A stretch of 64,000 nt of DNA, taken from assembly GCF_016899425.1 (NCBI RefSeq), contig NZ_CP045994.1:3348001-3412000 (forward strand), in the 5' to 3' direction. This document shows positions 7,886 through 15,297 of this stretch, in pieces. This DNA comes from Burkholderia sp. MS389 (lineage in GTDB: Bacteria > Pseudomonadota > Gammaproteobacteria > Burkholderiales > Burkholderiaceae). Below the pieces are notes generated by a model. The model was not told the DNA's origin and ran no database searches. It saw only the letters and a program-made list of their open reading frames with translations. Within the stretch, counting starts at the first letter, position 1. Each line of letters opens with the position of its first letter. A program made the translations under genes and the position numbers.

Positions 7886-8779
7886 ATGAACACACGTTTC
7901 GAAGGTATCTGGCTGCCGATCATCACGCCGTTCCACCACGGCGAAGTCGACCATGCCGCGCTCGCGCGACTCGCGCGCCACTATGCGGCCGCAGGCATCG
8001 CGGGCTTCGTCGCGGGTGCGACGACCGGTGAAGGCGTGCTGCTCGACGCGCGCGAACAGGACGCGGTGTTCGCGACGCTGCGCGACGCGGCGCCCGGGCT
8101 GCCGATCGTCGTCGGGCTGACCGCGAGCGCGACGCATTTCGCGGCCGCCCGCGCGCGCGAACTCGCGGCGTTGCGGCCCGACGGGCTGCTCGTCACGCCA
8201 CCCGTCTACGTGCGGCCGACGCAGGACGGCATCCGCCGCCATGTCGAAGCGATCGTCGACGCGGCCGACCTGCCGGTGCTCGTCTACAACATCCCGTACC
8301 GCACCGGCGTGAACGTCGAACTGGACACGCTGCAGGCGCTCGCCCGCGATCCGCGCGTCGCGGGCATCAAGGAATGCGGCGGCACGCTCGACCGGATGAG
8401 CCGGCTGGTACACGACACGCCGCTCGCGATCCTGTCCGGCGACGACAACCAGAACTTCGCGGCGATGTGCGCGGGCGCGCACGGCGCGATCGCGAGCAGC
8501 GCGCACGTGCTGCCCGAATGGCATGTGCGGATTCACGCGTGGCTGCGCGACGGGCGGCTCGCCGACGCGCGGCGCCTGTCGGTCGCGCTGCAGCCGCTCG
8601 TCGCGGCGCTGTTCGCGGAACCGAACCCGGCGCCGGTGAAGGCCGTGCTCGCCGCGCAAGGATGGTGCGAGGACGGGTTGCGGCTGCCGTTCGTGCCGGC
8701 GAGCGACGCGTTGCGGGCGCGGTTGGAGAAGCTCTGTGCGGGGCTCGAGGCGATCGAGCCGGACGCCGCCGCGGCATAG
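7886..8779 (+). CDS. DapA-family lyase (dihydrodipicolinate synthase-like)
   Basis: Class I aldolase-fold enzyme of 297 residues in the DHDPS/N-acetylneuraminate lyase superfamily, making a pyruvate Schiff base. Visible active-site elements are GATTGEG (Thr46-Thr47), Tyr134 in LVYNIPYRTG, Arg139, and the Schiff-base Lys162 in GIKECGG. All match canonical DapA positions. MNTRFEG at 7886 is the chosen start; an upstream ATG at 7874 would add MRLC. Its neighbour in the opposite orientation is a LysR regulator ending 3 bp away. Since the housekeeping dapA normally sits elsewhere with other genes, this may be a paralog with a different aldehyde substrate; that part is inference. Confidence 0.88.
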   Translation: MNTRFEGIWLPIITPFHHGEVDHAALARLARHYAAAGIAGFVAGATTGEGVLLDAREQDAVFATLRDAAPGLPIVVGLTASATHFAAARARELAALRPDGLLVTPPVYVRPTQDGIRRHVEAIVDAADLPVLVYNIPYRTGVNVELDTLQALARDPRVAGIKECGGTLDRMSRLVHDTPLAILSGDDNQNFAAMCAGAHGAIASSAHVLPEWHVRIHAWLRDGRLADARRLSVALQPLVAALFAEPNPAPVKAVLAAQGWCEDGLRLPFVPASDALRARLEKLCAGLEAIEPDAAAA

Positions 8780-8782
8780 GAA

Positions 8783-9835
8783 TCACGCGGCAAGCGCCTG
8801 CTCCGTCGCTCCCCGCACCGCCTGCGTCACGATCCGCGCGAGCCGCTCGACCGTCGGCGTCGCCGCCGACGTGCGTCGCAGCAGGATCAGCGGCAAGCTC
8901 GGCAGCGCCGGCAGCCCGCACGACGCGGCATCCAGCACGCGCACCGACGCGGGCAGCCCGTAATGCGAGCGCACCGTCAGCCCGAGGCCGGCCGCCGCGG
9001 CCGCCCATAGCCCGGCCAGGCTCGGCGTCGTGAACGCGACGCGCCACGGCACGCCGGTGCGGTCGAGCGCATCGGTCGCCGCGCCGAAGAACCGGCACGG
9101 CCGGTCGAACACGACGAGCGGCAACGGCTCGTCCGTCCCCCGCACCGCACGACCGCCCGCTTCGCCGACACCGCCCTCCCCACCCGCATCCCCGCCGCCA
9201 TCCGGCATCCCGACACCCCCGCCCGCCACCGCGCCGATCCATTGCATCGGCACGTGCGCGATCGCTTCGCCGTCGATCCCCGCCCGCGACACGAGCGCCG
9301 CCGACGCCGGATCGCCCCACACGAGCGCCAGATCGAGCTGGTTCGCATCGAGCCGGTCGAGCAGGTCGGCATTGCGCGCCACGCGCGCCTCGATCTTCAC
9401 CTTCGGATGCGCGCGCGCGAACCGCCCGAGCACGTCCGGCAGGATCGCCTCGCCGAAATCCTCCTGCAGCCCCACCCGTACCCAGCCGTCGAGCTTCACG
9501 CCGCGCACGGCCGCGGCCGCCTCGTCGTTCAGCTCGATCATCCGCCGCGCGTAGCGCAGCATCGCGTCGCCGGCGTCGGTCAGCGCGAGCCCGCGCCCGG
9601 CTTTCACGAACAGCGGCGTGCCGGCCTGCTCCTCGAGCTTGCGGATCTGCGCACTCACCGCCGACGACGAGCGCGCGACGCGGTCGGCCGCCTTCGCGAA
9701 ACTGCCGAGATCCACGCCCGCGACGAGGCTGCGCAACGCCGCGACGTCGAAGTTGGGCCGCGCCAGCGCCGCGTCGGCGCCCGCGAGCGGCTCGCCGCCG
9801 TCGCGCGCAATGTCGTGTTCGGGCATCTCAATCAT
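8783..9835 (-). CDS. LysR-family transcriptional regulator with glycine-rich insertion
   Basis: LTTR of 350 residues, longer than the usual ~300. The winged-helix DNA-binding domain covers about 30-90 (SLVAGVDLGSFAKAADRV, SAVSAQIRKLEEQ, TPLFVKAGRGLALTDAG). The effector domain follows, with WVRVGLQEDFGEAILPDVL. Residues ~204-228 are an unusual Gly/Asp/Glu-rich stretch (GGGVGMPDGGGDAGGEGG) inserted in the substrate-binding fold. The gene is divergent from the MFS transporter with 96 bp between starts, the classic arrangement for an LTTR controlling its neighbour. An internal ATG at 9826 is an alternative start. Confidence 0.92.
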   Translation of the reverse strand: MIEMPEHDIARDGGEPLAGADAALARPNFDVAALRSLVAGVDLGSFAKAADRVARSSSAVSAQIRKLEEQAGTPLFVKAGRGLALTDAGDAMLRYARRMIELNDEAAAAVRGVKLDGWVRVGLQEDFGEAILPDVLGRFARAHPKVKIEARVARNADLLDRLDANQLDLALVWGDPASAALVSRAGIDGEAIAHVPMQWIGAVAGGGVGMPDGGGDAGGEGGVGEAGGRAVRGTDEPLPLVVFDRPCRFFGAATDALDRTGVPWRVAFTTPSLAGLWAAAAAGLGLTVRSHYGLPASVRVLDAASCGLPALPSLPLILLRRTSAATPTVERLARIVTQAVRGATEQALAA

Positions 9836-9931
9836 CCTGATTTATCGAACGATTCATCAAAAACTTTCCGATTTTCAGGATGAATGTAGGCCGCCAGACT
9901 GTGGACGTCAACTTCGAATCGGGCCTCCGTC

Positions 9932-11212
9932 ATGGATACCTCGTGCATCGCTTCCCCCTCTTCGACTGCCCGCGACGTGCGCGGGCCGGCCCATCGCTGG
10001 CGCGTGCTGGGCGCCGGCGTCGCCGCGAACCTGAGCTTTTCGGCTGCCGCGGCCGGCATTCCGACCACGGCCGTCTGGATGCGCTCGGCCTACCACCTCG
10101 ACAACGGCGCACTCGGCCTCGTGCTTGGCGCGCTCGGCTTCGGCGTCGCGCTGTCCGAGCTGCCGTGGGGCATCGCCGCCGACCGCTTCGGCGACCGCCG
10201 CGTGCTGCTGACCGGGCTCGTCGCGACGGCCGCGATGCTCGCGCTGATGATGTGCACGATCGCCCCGACCGCGCACGCGGTGCCGCCGCTGATGCGGGTC
10301 GTCGCGGCCATGGGCTGCGTCGGGCTGCTCGGCGGCAGCGTGAACGGGTCGAGCGGGCGCGCGGTGATGCGCTGGTTCGGCGAGCGCGAACGCGGGCTCG
10401 CGATGAGTATCCGCCAGACGGCCGTGCCGCTCGGCGGCGGCCTCGGTGCGGCGCTGCTGCCGTCGCTCGCGTCGCATGCCGGCTTCGCCGCGGTGTTCGG
10501 TGCGCTGATGCTGCTGTGCGCGGGATCGGCGGCGCTCACCTGGCGCTGGCTGCACGAGCCGCCCGCCGCGCCAGCCCCGGCGCACGTCGCCACGTCCCTA
10601 GCCACGCCGCTCGCCGTGCCACAGCCGCAGCCCGCCGGCCACGCGCGCAACCCGCTCGCGAGCGGCCCGGTGTGGCGCATCGTGCTCGGCATCGGCCTGC
10701 TGTGCGCGCCGCAGTTCGCGGTGCTCACGTTCGCGACGGTGTTCTTGCACGACTTCGGCCGGCTCGGCCTCGCCGGTATCAGCACGGCGATGGTCGCACT
10801 GCAGCTCGGCGCGATGGTGATGCGCGTCTGGAGCGGCCGCCATACCGACCGGCACGGCAACCGGCGCGCGTACCTGCGCGGTTCCGTGTTCGTCGCGGCC
10901 GGGTCGTTCACGTTGCTCGCGGCCGCGACGGCCGGCAGCCCGCATGTGCCGCTCGCCGCGATCGTCGCGATTCTCGTGTTCGCCGGCGTGTGCGTGTCGG
11001 CATGGCACGGCGTCGCGTACACCGAGCTCGCGACGCTCGCGGGTGCGAACCACGCGGGCACCGCGCTCGGGATGGCCAACACGGTCGTCTACCTCGGCCT
11101 GTTCGCGACGCCGCTCGCGATTCCGCCGCTGCTCGCCGCGACTTCTTGGAGCGTGGTGTGGCTCGCCGCGGCGTTGATCGCCGCCGCGACCTACCCGCTG
11201 TTCGCGCGCTGA
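9932..11212 (+). CDS. Major facilitator superfamily transporter
   Basis: Inner-membrane secondary transporter, 426 residues with about 12 hydrophobic segments. The signature loop between helices 2 and 3 reads GIAADRFGDRRVLL, close to the MFS consensus. A second related loop, RHTDRHGNRR, lies between helices 8 and 9. A proline/alanine-rich central linker (about 210-230) separates the two six-helix halves. The start MDTSCIAS at 9932 is used; the divergent LysR gene likely controls it. The exported or imported substrate is unknown. Confidence 0.9.
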   Translation: MDTSCIASPSSTARDVRGPAHRWRVLGAGVAANLSFSAAAAGIPTTAVWMRSAYHLDNGALGLVLGALGFGVALSELPWGIAADRFGDRRVLLTGLVATAAMLALMMCTIAPTAHAVPPLMRVVAAMGCVGLLGGSVNGSSGRAVMRWFGERERGLAMSIRQTAVPLGGGLGAALLPSLASHAGFAAVFGALMLLCAGSAALTWRWLHEPPAAPAPAHVATSLATPLAVPQPQPAGHARNPLASGPVWRIVLGIGLLCAPQFAVLTFATVFLHDFGRLGLAGISTAMVALQLGAMVMRVWSGRHTDRHGNRRAYLRGSVFVAAGSFTLLAAATAGSPHVPLAAIVAILVFAGVCVSAWHGVAYTELATLAGANHAGTALGMANTVVYLGLFATPLAIPPLLAATSWSVVWLAAALIAAATYPLFAR

Positions 11213-11216
11213 CGGG

Positions 11217-11261
11217 CGCGCGCGGCGGCCGACGGCGTCGAGCGGCGGCCGCCGTCGCGCG
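11217..11261. terminator. Long GC hairpin between convergent genes
   Basis: A ~14-bp GC stem with one bulged base (left arm 11217-11230, right arm 11247-11261) lies between the MFS stop and the TonB-receptor stop. There is no T-tract, so intrinsic termination is uncertain, but the position suits a bidirectional 3' end structure. Confidence 0.4.
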
Positions 11262-11267
11262 GTGCGG

Positions 11268-13469
11268 TCAGAACTTGTACACGGCCGACAGCATCGCCGA
11301 ACGGCCGTCGCCGAACTCGACCGCCGATGACCGCGATTCGCTGCCCGACACCTGCCGCACGCGTTCGACGTACGCGCGATCGAACAGATTGTCGACGTTC
11401 AGCTGGATGCGCAGCCGGCGGCTCACGTCGTAGCTCGCCATCAGGTTGTGCACCCAGTACGCGCCGAGCTTGCCGTCGCCCTGCGACGTCACGTTGCGCC
11501 GACCGACGAAGTGCGAACCGTAGCCGAGCGTCCAGCCCGCCGGCAACCGATAGGTCGTCCACACGTTGAACGCGTGCCGCGGCGTGTTGCCGAGCGCCTG
11601 CCCGTCGCGCCGCGGCGACGACGGCGAGCTGAGCGTCACGCTCGCGAGGTACGTGTAGTTCGCGAACACGTCCCAGCGCGGCGTCACCTTGCCGGCGGCG
11701 CCGAGCTCGACGCCGCGCACGCGTTGCCGGCCCACGAGCGCATAGCTGCCGTCGGCCATTCGTTCGCGCGCGTTCTTCTTTTCGGTCTGGAACAGCGCGC
11801 CGTTCAGCGCGATGCCCGCGAGCCCCTCCCATTTCGCACCGAGTTCGAAGCTCTCGTTTTTCTCGGGCGCGAGCGCGCCGGTCGCCGCGCTCACGCCGGA
11901 GCCGGTGGTCACGAGGAATTCGGCGGACGGGTTGAACGACGTCCCGTACGCGAAATACGCGCGACCGTTGTCGGTCGGCTTGAACACGAGCCCCGCGCGC
12001 GTGCTCAGATGCCGATCGGCCGTATCCGCGCGCTCGGTGGGCTTGCCGGCCGCGGTGCCTTCCGACCGGCCGTCGATCCAGTCGTGCCGCAGCCCGACGT
12101 CGATGTCCCAGTAGCGGCCCACCGAGATCGTGTCGAACGCGTACAGCGCCTTCACGACCAGCGCTGTGTCGTTGCGCGCGCTGTCCTGGCGCTGCGCCGG
12201 GCCGCGCCACACGCCGGGCGGCGCGGCGAGCGCGAAGCCGTCGGCCGGGTAGAAGCGGTTGAGCCCGTACGAATAGGTCGTGCGGCCGTACGTCTCGCGC
12301 GAGATCTCGAAGCCCGTGACCAGCGTATGCCCGATGCCGAACGTCGAGAACGCGCTGGTGACGTTCGTCTGGTTCGCCCACATCGCGGTCGACGCATCGC
12401 GGCCATAGCCCTGCGGCCCGGCCGGCTTGTAGCGCCCCGGCGGCAGGCCCTGCAGGTTCACGTGCGACGCCGAAATCACCGTGTCGCGATTCAGGTGCGC
12501 ATAGCGGCTCAGGTTCTGCACCTTCAGGCCGGACGACACGTCGTGTTCGGCCTTCACGGTGAACGTATCCGACGTGATGCGTTCGCGGTCGAGATTGCGC
12601 CAGCCGAAATAGCGGTCGCGCGACACGCCGGCCAGCACCTGGCCGTTGTGCGCCGGCAGCCCGTAGTCGGGCAGGTTGTTGTCGTACTGGTGGAAATAGC
12701 CGAGCGTGACGCGGGTCGGCGTGCCGAGACCGAACGCGAGCGACGGCGCGATGCCCCAGCGCCGCTTGCGGATGTCGTCGCGGCCGGGCACGTCGTTGAC
12801 GTGCGCCATCGCATTCAGGCGGAACGCCGCGCGGCCGTCGGTGCCGGCCAGCGGCCGGTTCGCATCGAGCGTCACGCGGCGGTAGTCCGACGTGCCGAGC
12901 ATCGTGCCGGCCTCGGTGAACGCGCCGGCCTTCGGTGTCTTGCTGACCAGGTTCACCGAGCCGCCCGTCGTGCCCGCGCCGCCGAACACCGAATTCGGCC
13001 CCTTGATCACCTCGACCGCCTCGACGTTGAACAGGTCGCTGCGATTGTTCTGCGCGCTGTCGCGCAGCCCGTCGAGCTGCAGGTTCGCGTTCGCGCCGAA
13101 ACCACGGATATTGAACATATCGCCCGACCCGCCGCCGCCCTCGCCGGCGTTGAACGTGATGCCCGCGACGTTCGACAGCGCCTCGCGCAAGCTCAGCGCC
13201 TGCTGTTCGTCGAGCACCGCGCGCGGGACGACGGTGATCGTCTGCGGCACGTCGAGCAGCGGCGTCGCATATTTGGCGGAACCCGACCGGTCGACGCGCG
13301 ACCCGGCGTCGCGCGCGCCGTGCACGACGATCGGGTCCAGGTGCGGCGCGCGGCGCGGCTCGCCTTCCTCCGCGCAGGCCGGCGCGGCCGCACAGGTCAT
13401 CATCGCGAACGCGACGGATGCGGTCGCGCGGCGCGGCGGCGTCGCGCTCGACTGGATACAACGGCTCAT
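11268..13469 (-). CDS. TonB-dependent siderophore receptor
   Basis: Outer-membrane ferric-siderophore receptor, 733 residues from MSRCIQSS. A signal peptide ends around ...PACAEE. The segment LDPIVVHGARD is a likely TonB box/N-terminal region. The plug domain follows (YATPLLDVPQTITVVPRAVLDEQ begins it; NIRGFGANAN, GGAGTTGGSVNLVSKTPK), then a ~22-strand barrel ending in AVYKF with the C-terminal phenylalanine. Family resemblance is to the FhuA/FhuE/FoxA-like siderophore group. A Fur-box-like palindrome lies just upstream. No siderophore biosynthesis or TonB/ExbB/ExbD genes are nearby, so it probably imports a xenosiderophore or one made elsewhere. Confidence 0.94.
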   Translation of the reverse strand: MSRCIQSSATPPRRATASVAFAMMTCAAAPACAEEGEPRRAPHLDPIVVHGARDAGSRVDRSGSAKYATPLLDVPQTITVVPRAVLDEQQALSLREALSNVAGITFNAGEGGGGSGDMFNIRGFGANANLQLDGLRDSAQNNRSDLFNVEAVEVIKGPNSVFGGAGTTGGSVNLVSKTPKAGAFTEAGTMLGTSDYRRVTLDANRPLAGTDGRAAFRLNAMAHVNDVPGRDDIRKRRWGIAPSLAFGLGTPTRVTLGYFHQYDNNLPDYGLPAHNGQVLAGVSRDRYFGWRNLDRERITSDTFTVKAEHDVSSGLKVQNLSRYAHLNRDTVISASHVNLQGLPPGRYKPAGPQGYGRDASTAMWANQTNVTSAFSTFGIGHTLVTGFEISRETYGRTTYSYGLNRFYPADGFALAAPPGVWRGPAQRQDSARNDTALVVKALYAFDTISVGRYWDIDVGLRHDWIDGRSEGTAAGKPTERADTADRHLSTRAGLVFKPTDNGRAYFAYGTSFNPSAEFLVTTGSGVSAATGALAPEKNESFELGAKWEGLAGIALNGALFQTEKKNARERMADGSYALVGRQRVRGVELGAAGKVTPRWDVFANYTYLASVTLSSPSSPRRDGQALGNTPRHAFNVWTTYRLPAGWTLGYGSHFVGRRNVTSQGDGKLGAYWVHNLMASYDVSRRLRIQLNVDNLFDRAYVERVRQVSGSESRSSAVEFGDGRSAMLSAVYKF

Positions 13470-13486
13470 GTTCACTCCATTCCATT

Positions 13487-13506
13487 GATGAGAATGCTTC
13501 TCATTC
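13487..13506 (-). promoter_or_regulatory. Fur-box-like operator
   Basis: A dyad centred on GAGAATGCTTCTC, extended to GATGAGAA...TTCTCATTC, lies 18-37 bp upstream of the TonB-receptor start. It resembles the Fur consensus built from GATAAT/GAGAAT-type hexamers. Iron repression of the receptor is inferred. Confidence 0.75.
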
Positions 13507-13611
13507 AATAGAATTGAGCGCGACATGACAATTGGACACGTCCGAACTTCGCGGTCCGAACGAACCGCCGCACGGAACGGCCGCGCCGCCGGCTGCCCGC
13601 GCGCCGCCGTG

Positions 13612-14250
13612 TCAAACCGCCTCGCGCGCCAGCGCACGCCGCGCGGCCGGCCGTTCGGCCTCGCGCTGTGCATGCACGGTCCATGCGGGATGCCGCGTCA
13701 TGTCGAGCCCGATCGCGACGCCCCAGCGATACAGCACGAGCAGGAACGGATCGACGATCGAATGCGCACCCGGCTCGGCCCACGTGCGGCCGTCGGCCAG
13801 CAGAGCTTCGATCGACGCGTTCGCGGCGTCGATCGTGCTGCGTCCGTGCGCGCTGACCGCGCCGTGCAGCGCCGGATCGTCGATGAAGCGACCGGGCCGC
13901 CACAGCGCGCCGTAGCCGACGCCGTGCACCCAGCCGACCAGCCAGGCGAGCCATTCGTGGCACCGCGCCTCGCGCAGCGGATCGACGAGCGGCAGCAATT
14001 GCGCGTCTGGATAGCGGCGTGCGAGATACGTGAGGATCGCCGGCGTTTCGGTCAGCACGCGCGGCTCGCCCGGAATCGCGAGCACGGGTACGCGCGCCTT
14101 CGGGTTGATCGCGAGATAGCGCGCGTCGAGGTTCTGCCGCTCCTTCACCGAGACGATTTCGACGTCGAACGGCGCGCCGGTTTCCTCCAGCGCGATGTGG
14201 GCGGCGAGCGAGCAGGCGCCCGGCGAAAGATAGAGACGATAGGCGTTCAT
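13612..14250 (-). CDS. Glutathione S-transferase family protein
   Basis: GST of 212 residues. The N-terminus MNAYRLYLSPGACSLAAHIA matches beta-class GSTs, with serine/cysteine near the catalytic position. INPKARVPVLAI holds the cis-proline, and LTETPAILTYLARRYP binds glutathione. The C-terminal helical domain contains HSIVDPFLLVLYRWG. The start at 14250 is the first ATG with the family N-terminus. It is divergent from a LysR gene whose operator-like dyad lies in the 111-bp gap, suggesting control of the GST by that regulator. Confidence 0.92.
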   Translation of the reverse strand: MNAYRLYLSPGACSLAAHIALEETGAPFDVEIVSVKERQNLDARYLAINPKARVPVLAIPGEPRVLTETPAILTYLARRYPDAQLLPLVDPLREARCHEWLAWLVGWVHGVGYGALWRPGRFIDDPALHGAVSAHGRSTIDAANASIEALLADGRTWAEPGAHSIVDPFLLVLYRWGVAIGLDMTRHPAWTVHAQREAERPAARRALAREAV

Positions 14251-14340
14251 GGCGGCTTGGCGTGACGGGCTGTGGAAGACGGAACCGAGTGTAGGAACGC
14301 ATGCCGATGCGCGACAAACGATGAATTGTCGTGCTCGGAC

Positions 14341-14355
14341 ATTAGTGTTACTAAT
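14341..14355. promoter_or_regulatory. LysR-type operator (T-N11-A) in the GST/LysR divergent gap
   Basis: ATTAGTGTTACTAAT is a perfect inverted repeat with the T-N11-A core of LTTR recognition sites. It lies 7 bp before the LysR start codon and about 90 bp before the divergent GST start. Autoregulation and control of the GST are inferred. Confidence 0.65.
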
Positions 14356-14361
14356 ACCCGC

Positions 14362-15282
14362 ATGCGACGCATCCACCTCCCTCCGCTGCAGACGCTGCGC
14401 GCGTTCGAAGCCGCCGTGCGGCTGCAGAGCTTCACGCGCGCGGCCGACGAGCTCGCGCTCACGCAAGGCGCGGTCAGCCAGCACATCCGCGCGCTCGAGG
14501 CGCAGCTCGGCTATCCGCTGTTCACGCGCGAACGCAACGGCGCGACGCCGACGCATGCCGCGCACGCGCTCGCATTGCAGGTGCGCCAGGGCCTGAGCGT
14601 GCTCGAACGCGCGTTCGAACCCGCGCTGACGGTGCGCAGCCGCCCGCGCACCTGCGACGTGACGCTGAACGTGAGCGTGCTGCCGAGCGTCGCCGAGCGC
14701 TGGCTCGCGCCGCGCCTGCCGCGCTTCTCGGCGGCACACCCGCACATCGCGATCGTGCTGCATCCGAACGTCGCGCTCGCGCCGCTGCGCAAGCGCGACC
14801 GCATCGACGTCGCGCTGCGCTACGGGCCCGGCACGTGGCCCGGCGTCGTCGCCGAGAAGCTGATGAACGAGACGATCTTTCCGGTCGCGAGCCCCGCGTA
14901 CCGCAATCGCGACGGCGTCGCCCCGCGCACGCCGGCCGACCTCGTGCGCGCGACGCTGCTGCGCCATCCCGCGCAGCCGTGGGAACCGTGGTTCCAGGCC
15001 GCGCGGCTCGACCTCACCGAATCTGCGCGCGCACCGCGCTTCACCGATGCGAACGCGCTGATCGACGCCGCGCTGCAAGGCCGCGGCGTCGCCCTCGCGC
15101 GCCGCTCGCTGATCGAGCCCGAACTCGCTGACGGCACGCTCGTGCGCGTGTCGACGGTGCGCATCGCCGACGTGTACGCGCACTACGTCGTGTGGCGCCC
15201 CGGCCATCCTCAGGAAGCGGTGATCCGCACGTGGCTCGACTGGCTGCGCGGCGAAGTGCGGCGCAGGACGCCGCGGCGCTGA
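14362..15282 (+). CDS. LysR-family regulator (GcvA-like)
   Basis: LTTR of 306 residues. The HTH region LQTLRAFEAAVRLQSFTRAA followed by DELALTQGAVSQHIRALEAQ is typical of the GcvA subgroup. The effector domain contains LRYGPGTWPGV and ends near HYVVWRPGHP. The start MRRIHLPPL at 14362 is chosen because the HTH begins about 10 residues later; the open frame extends upstream without homology. Its likely target is the divergent GST. Confidence 0.9.
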   Translation: MRRIHLPPLQTLRAFEAAVRLQSFTRAADELALTQGAVSQHIRALEAQLGYPLFTRERNGATPTHAAHALALQVRQGLSVLERAFEPALTVRSRPRTCDVTLNVSVLPSVAERWLAPRLPRFSAAHPHIAIVLHPNVALAPLRKRDRIDVALRYGPGTWPGVVAEKLMNETIFPVASPAYRNRDGVAPRTPADLVRATLLRHPAQPWEPWFQAARLDLTESARAPRFTDANALIDAALQGRGVALARRSLIEPELADGTLVRVSTVRIADVYAHYVVWRPGHPQEAVIRTWLDWLRGEVRRRTPRR

Positions 15283-15297
15283 CGCCGACGGCGACGC

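Noticed and set aside
13470..13611. Cobalamin or other riboswitch before the TonB receptor
   Set aside because: Only about 140 bp separate it from the next gene and no B12-box-like sequence was seen; the Fur-like palindrome explains regulation.
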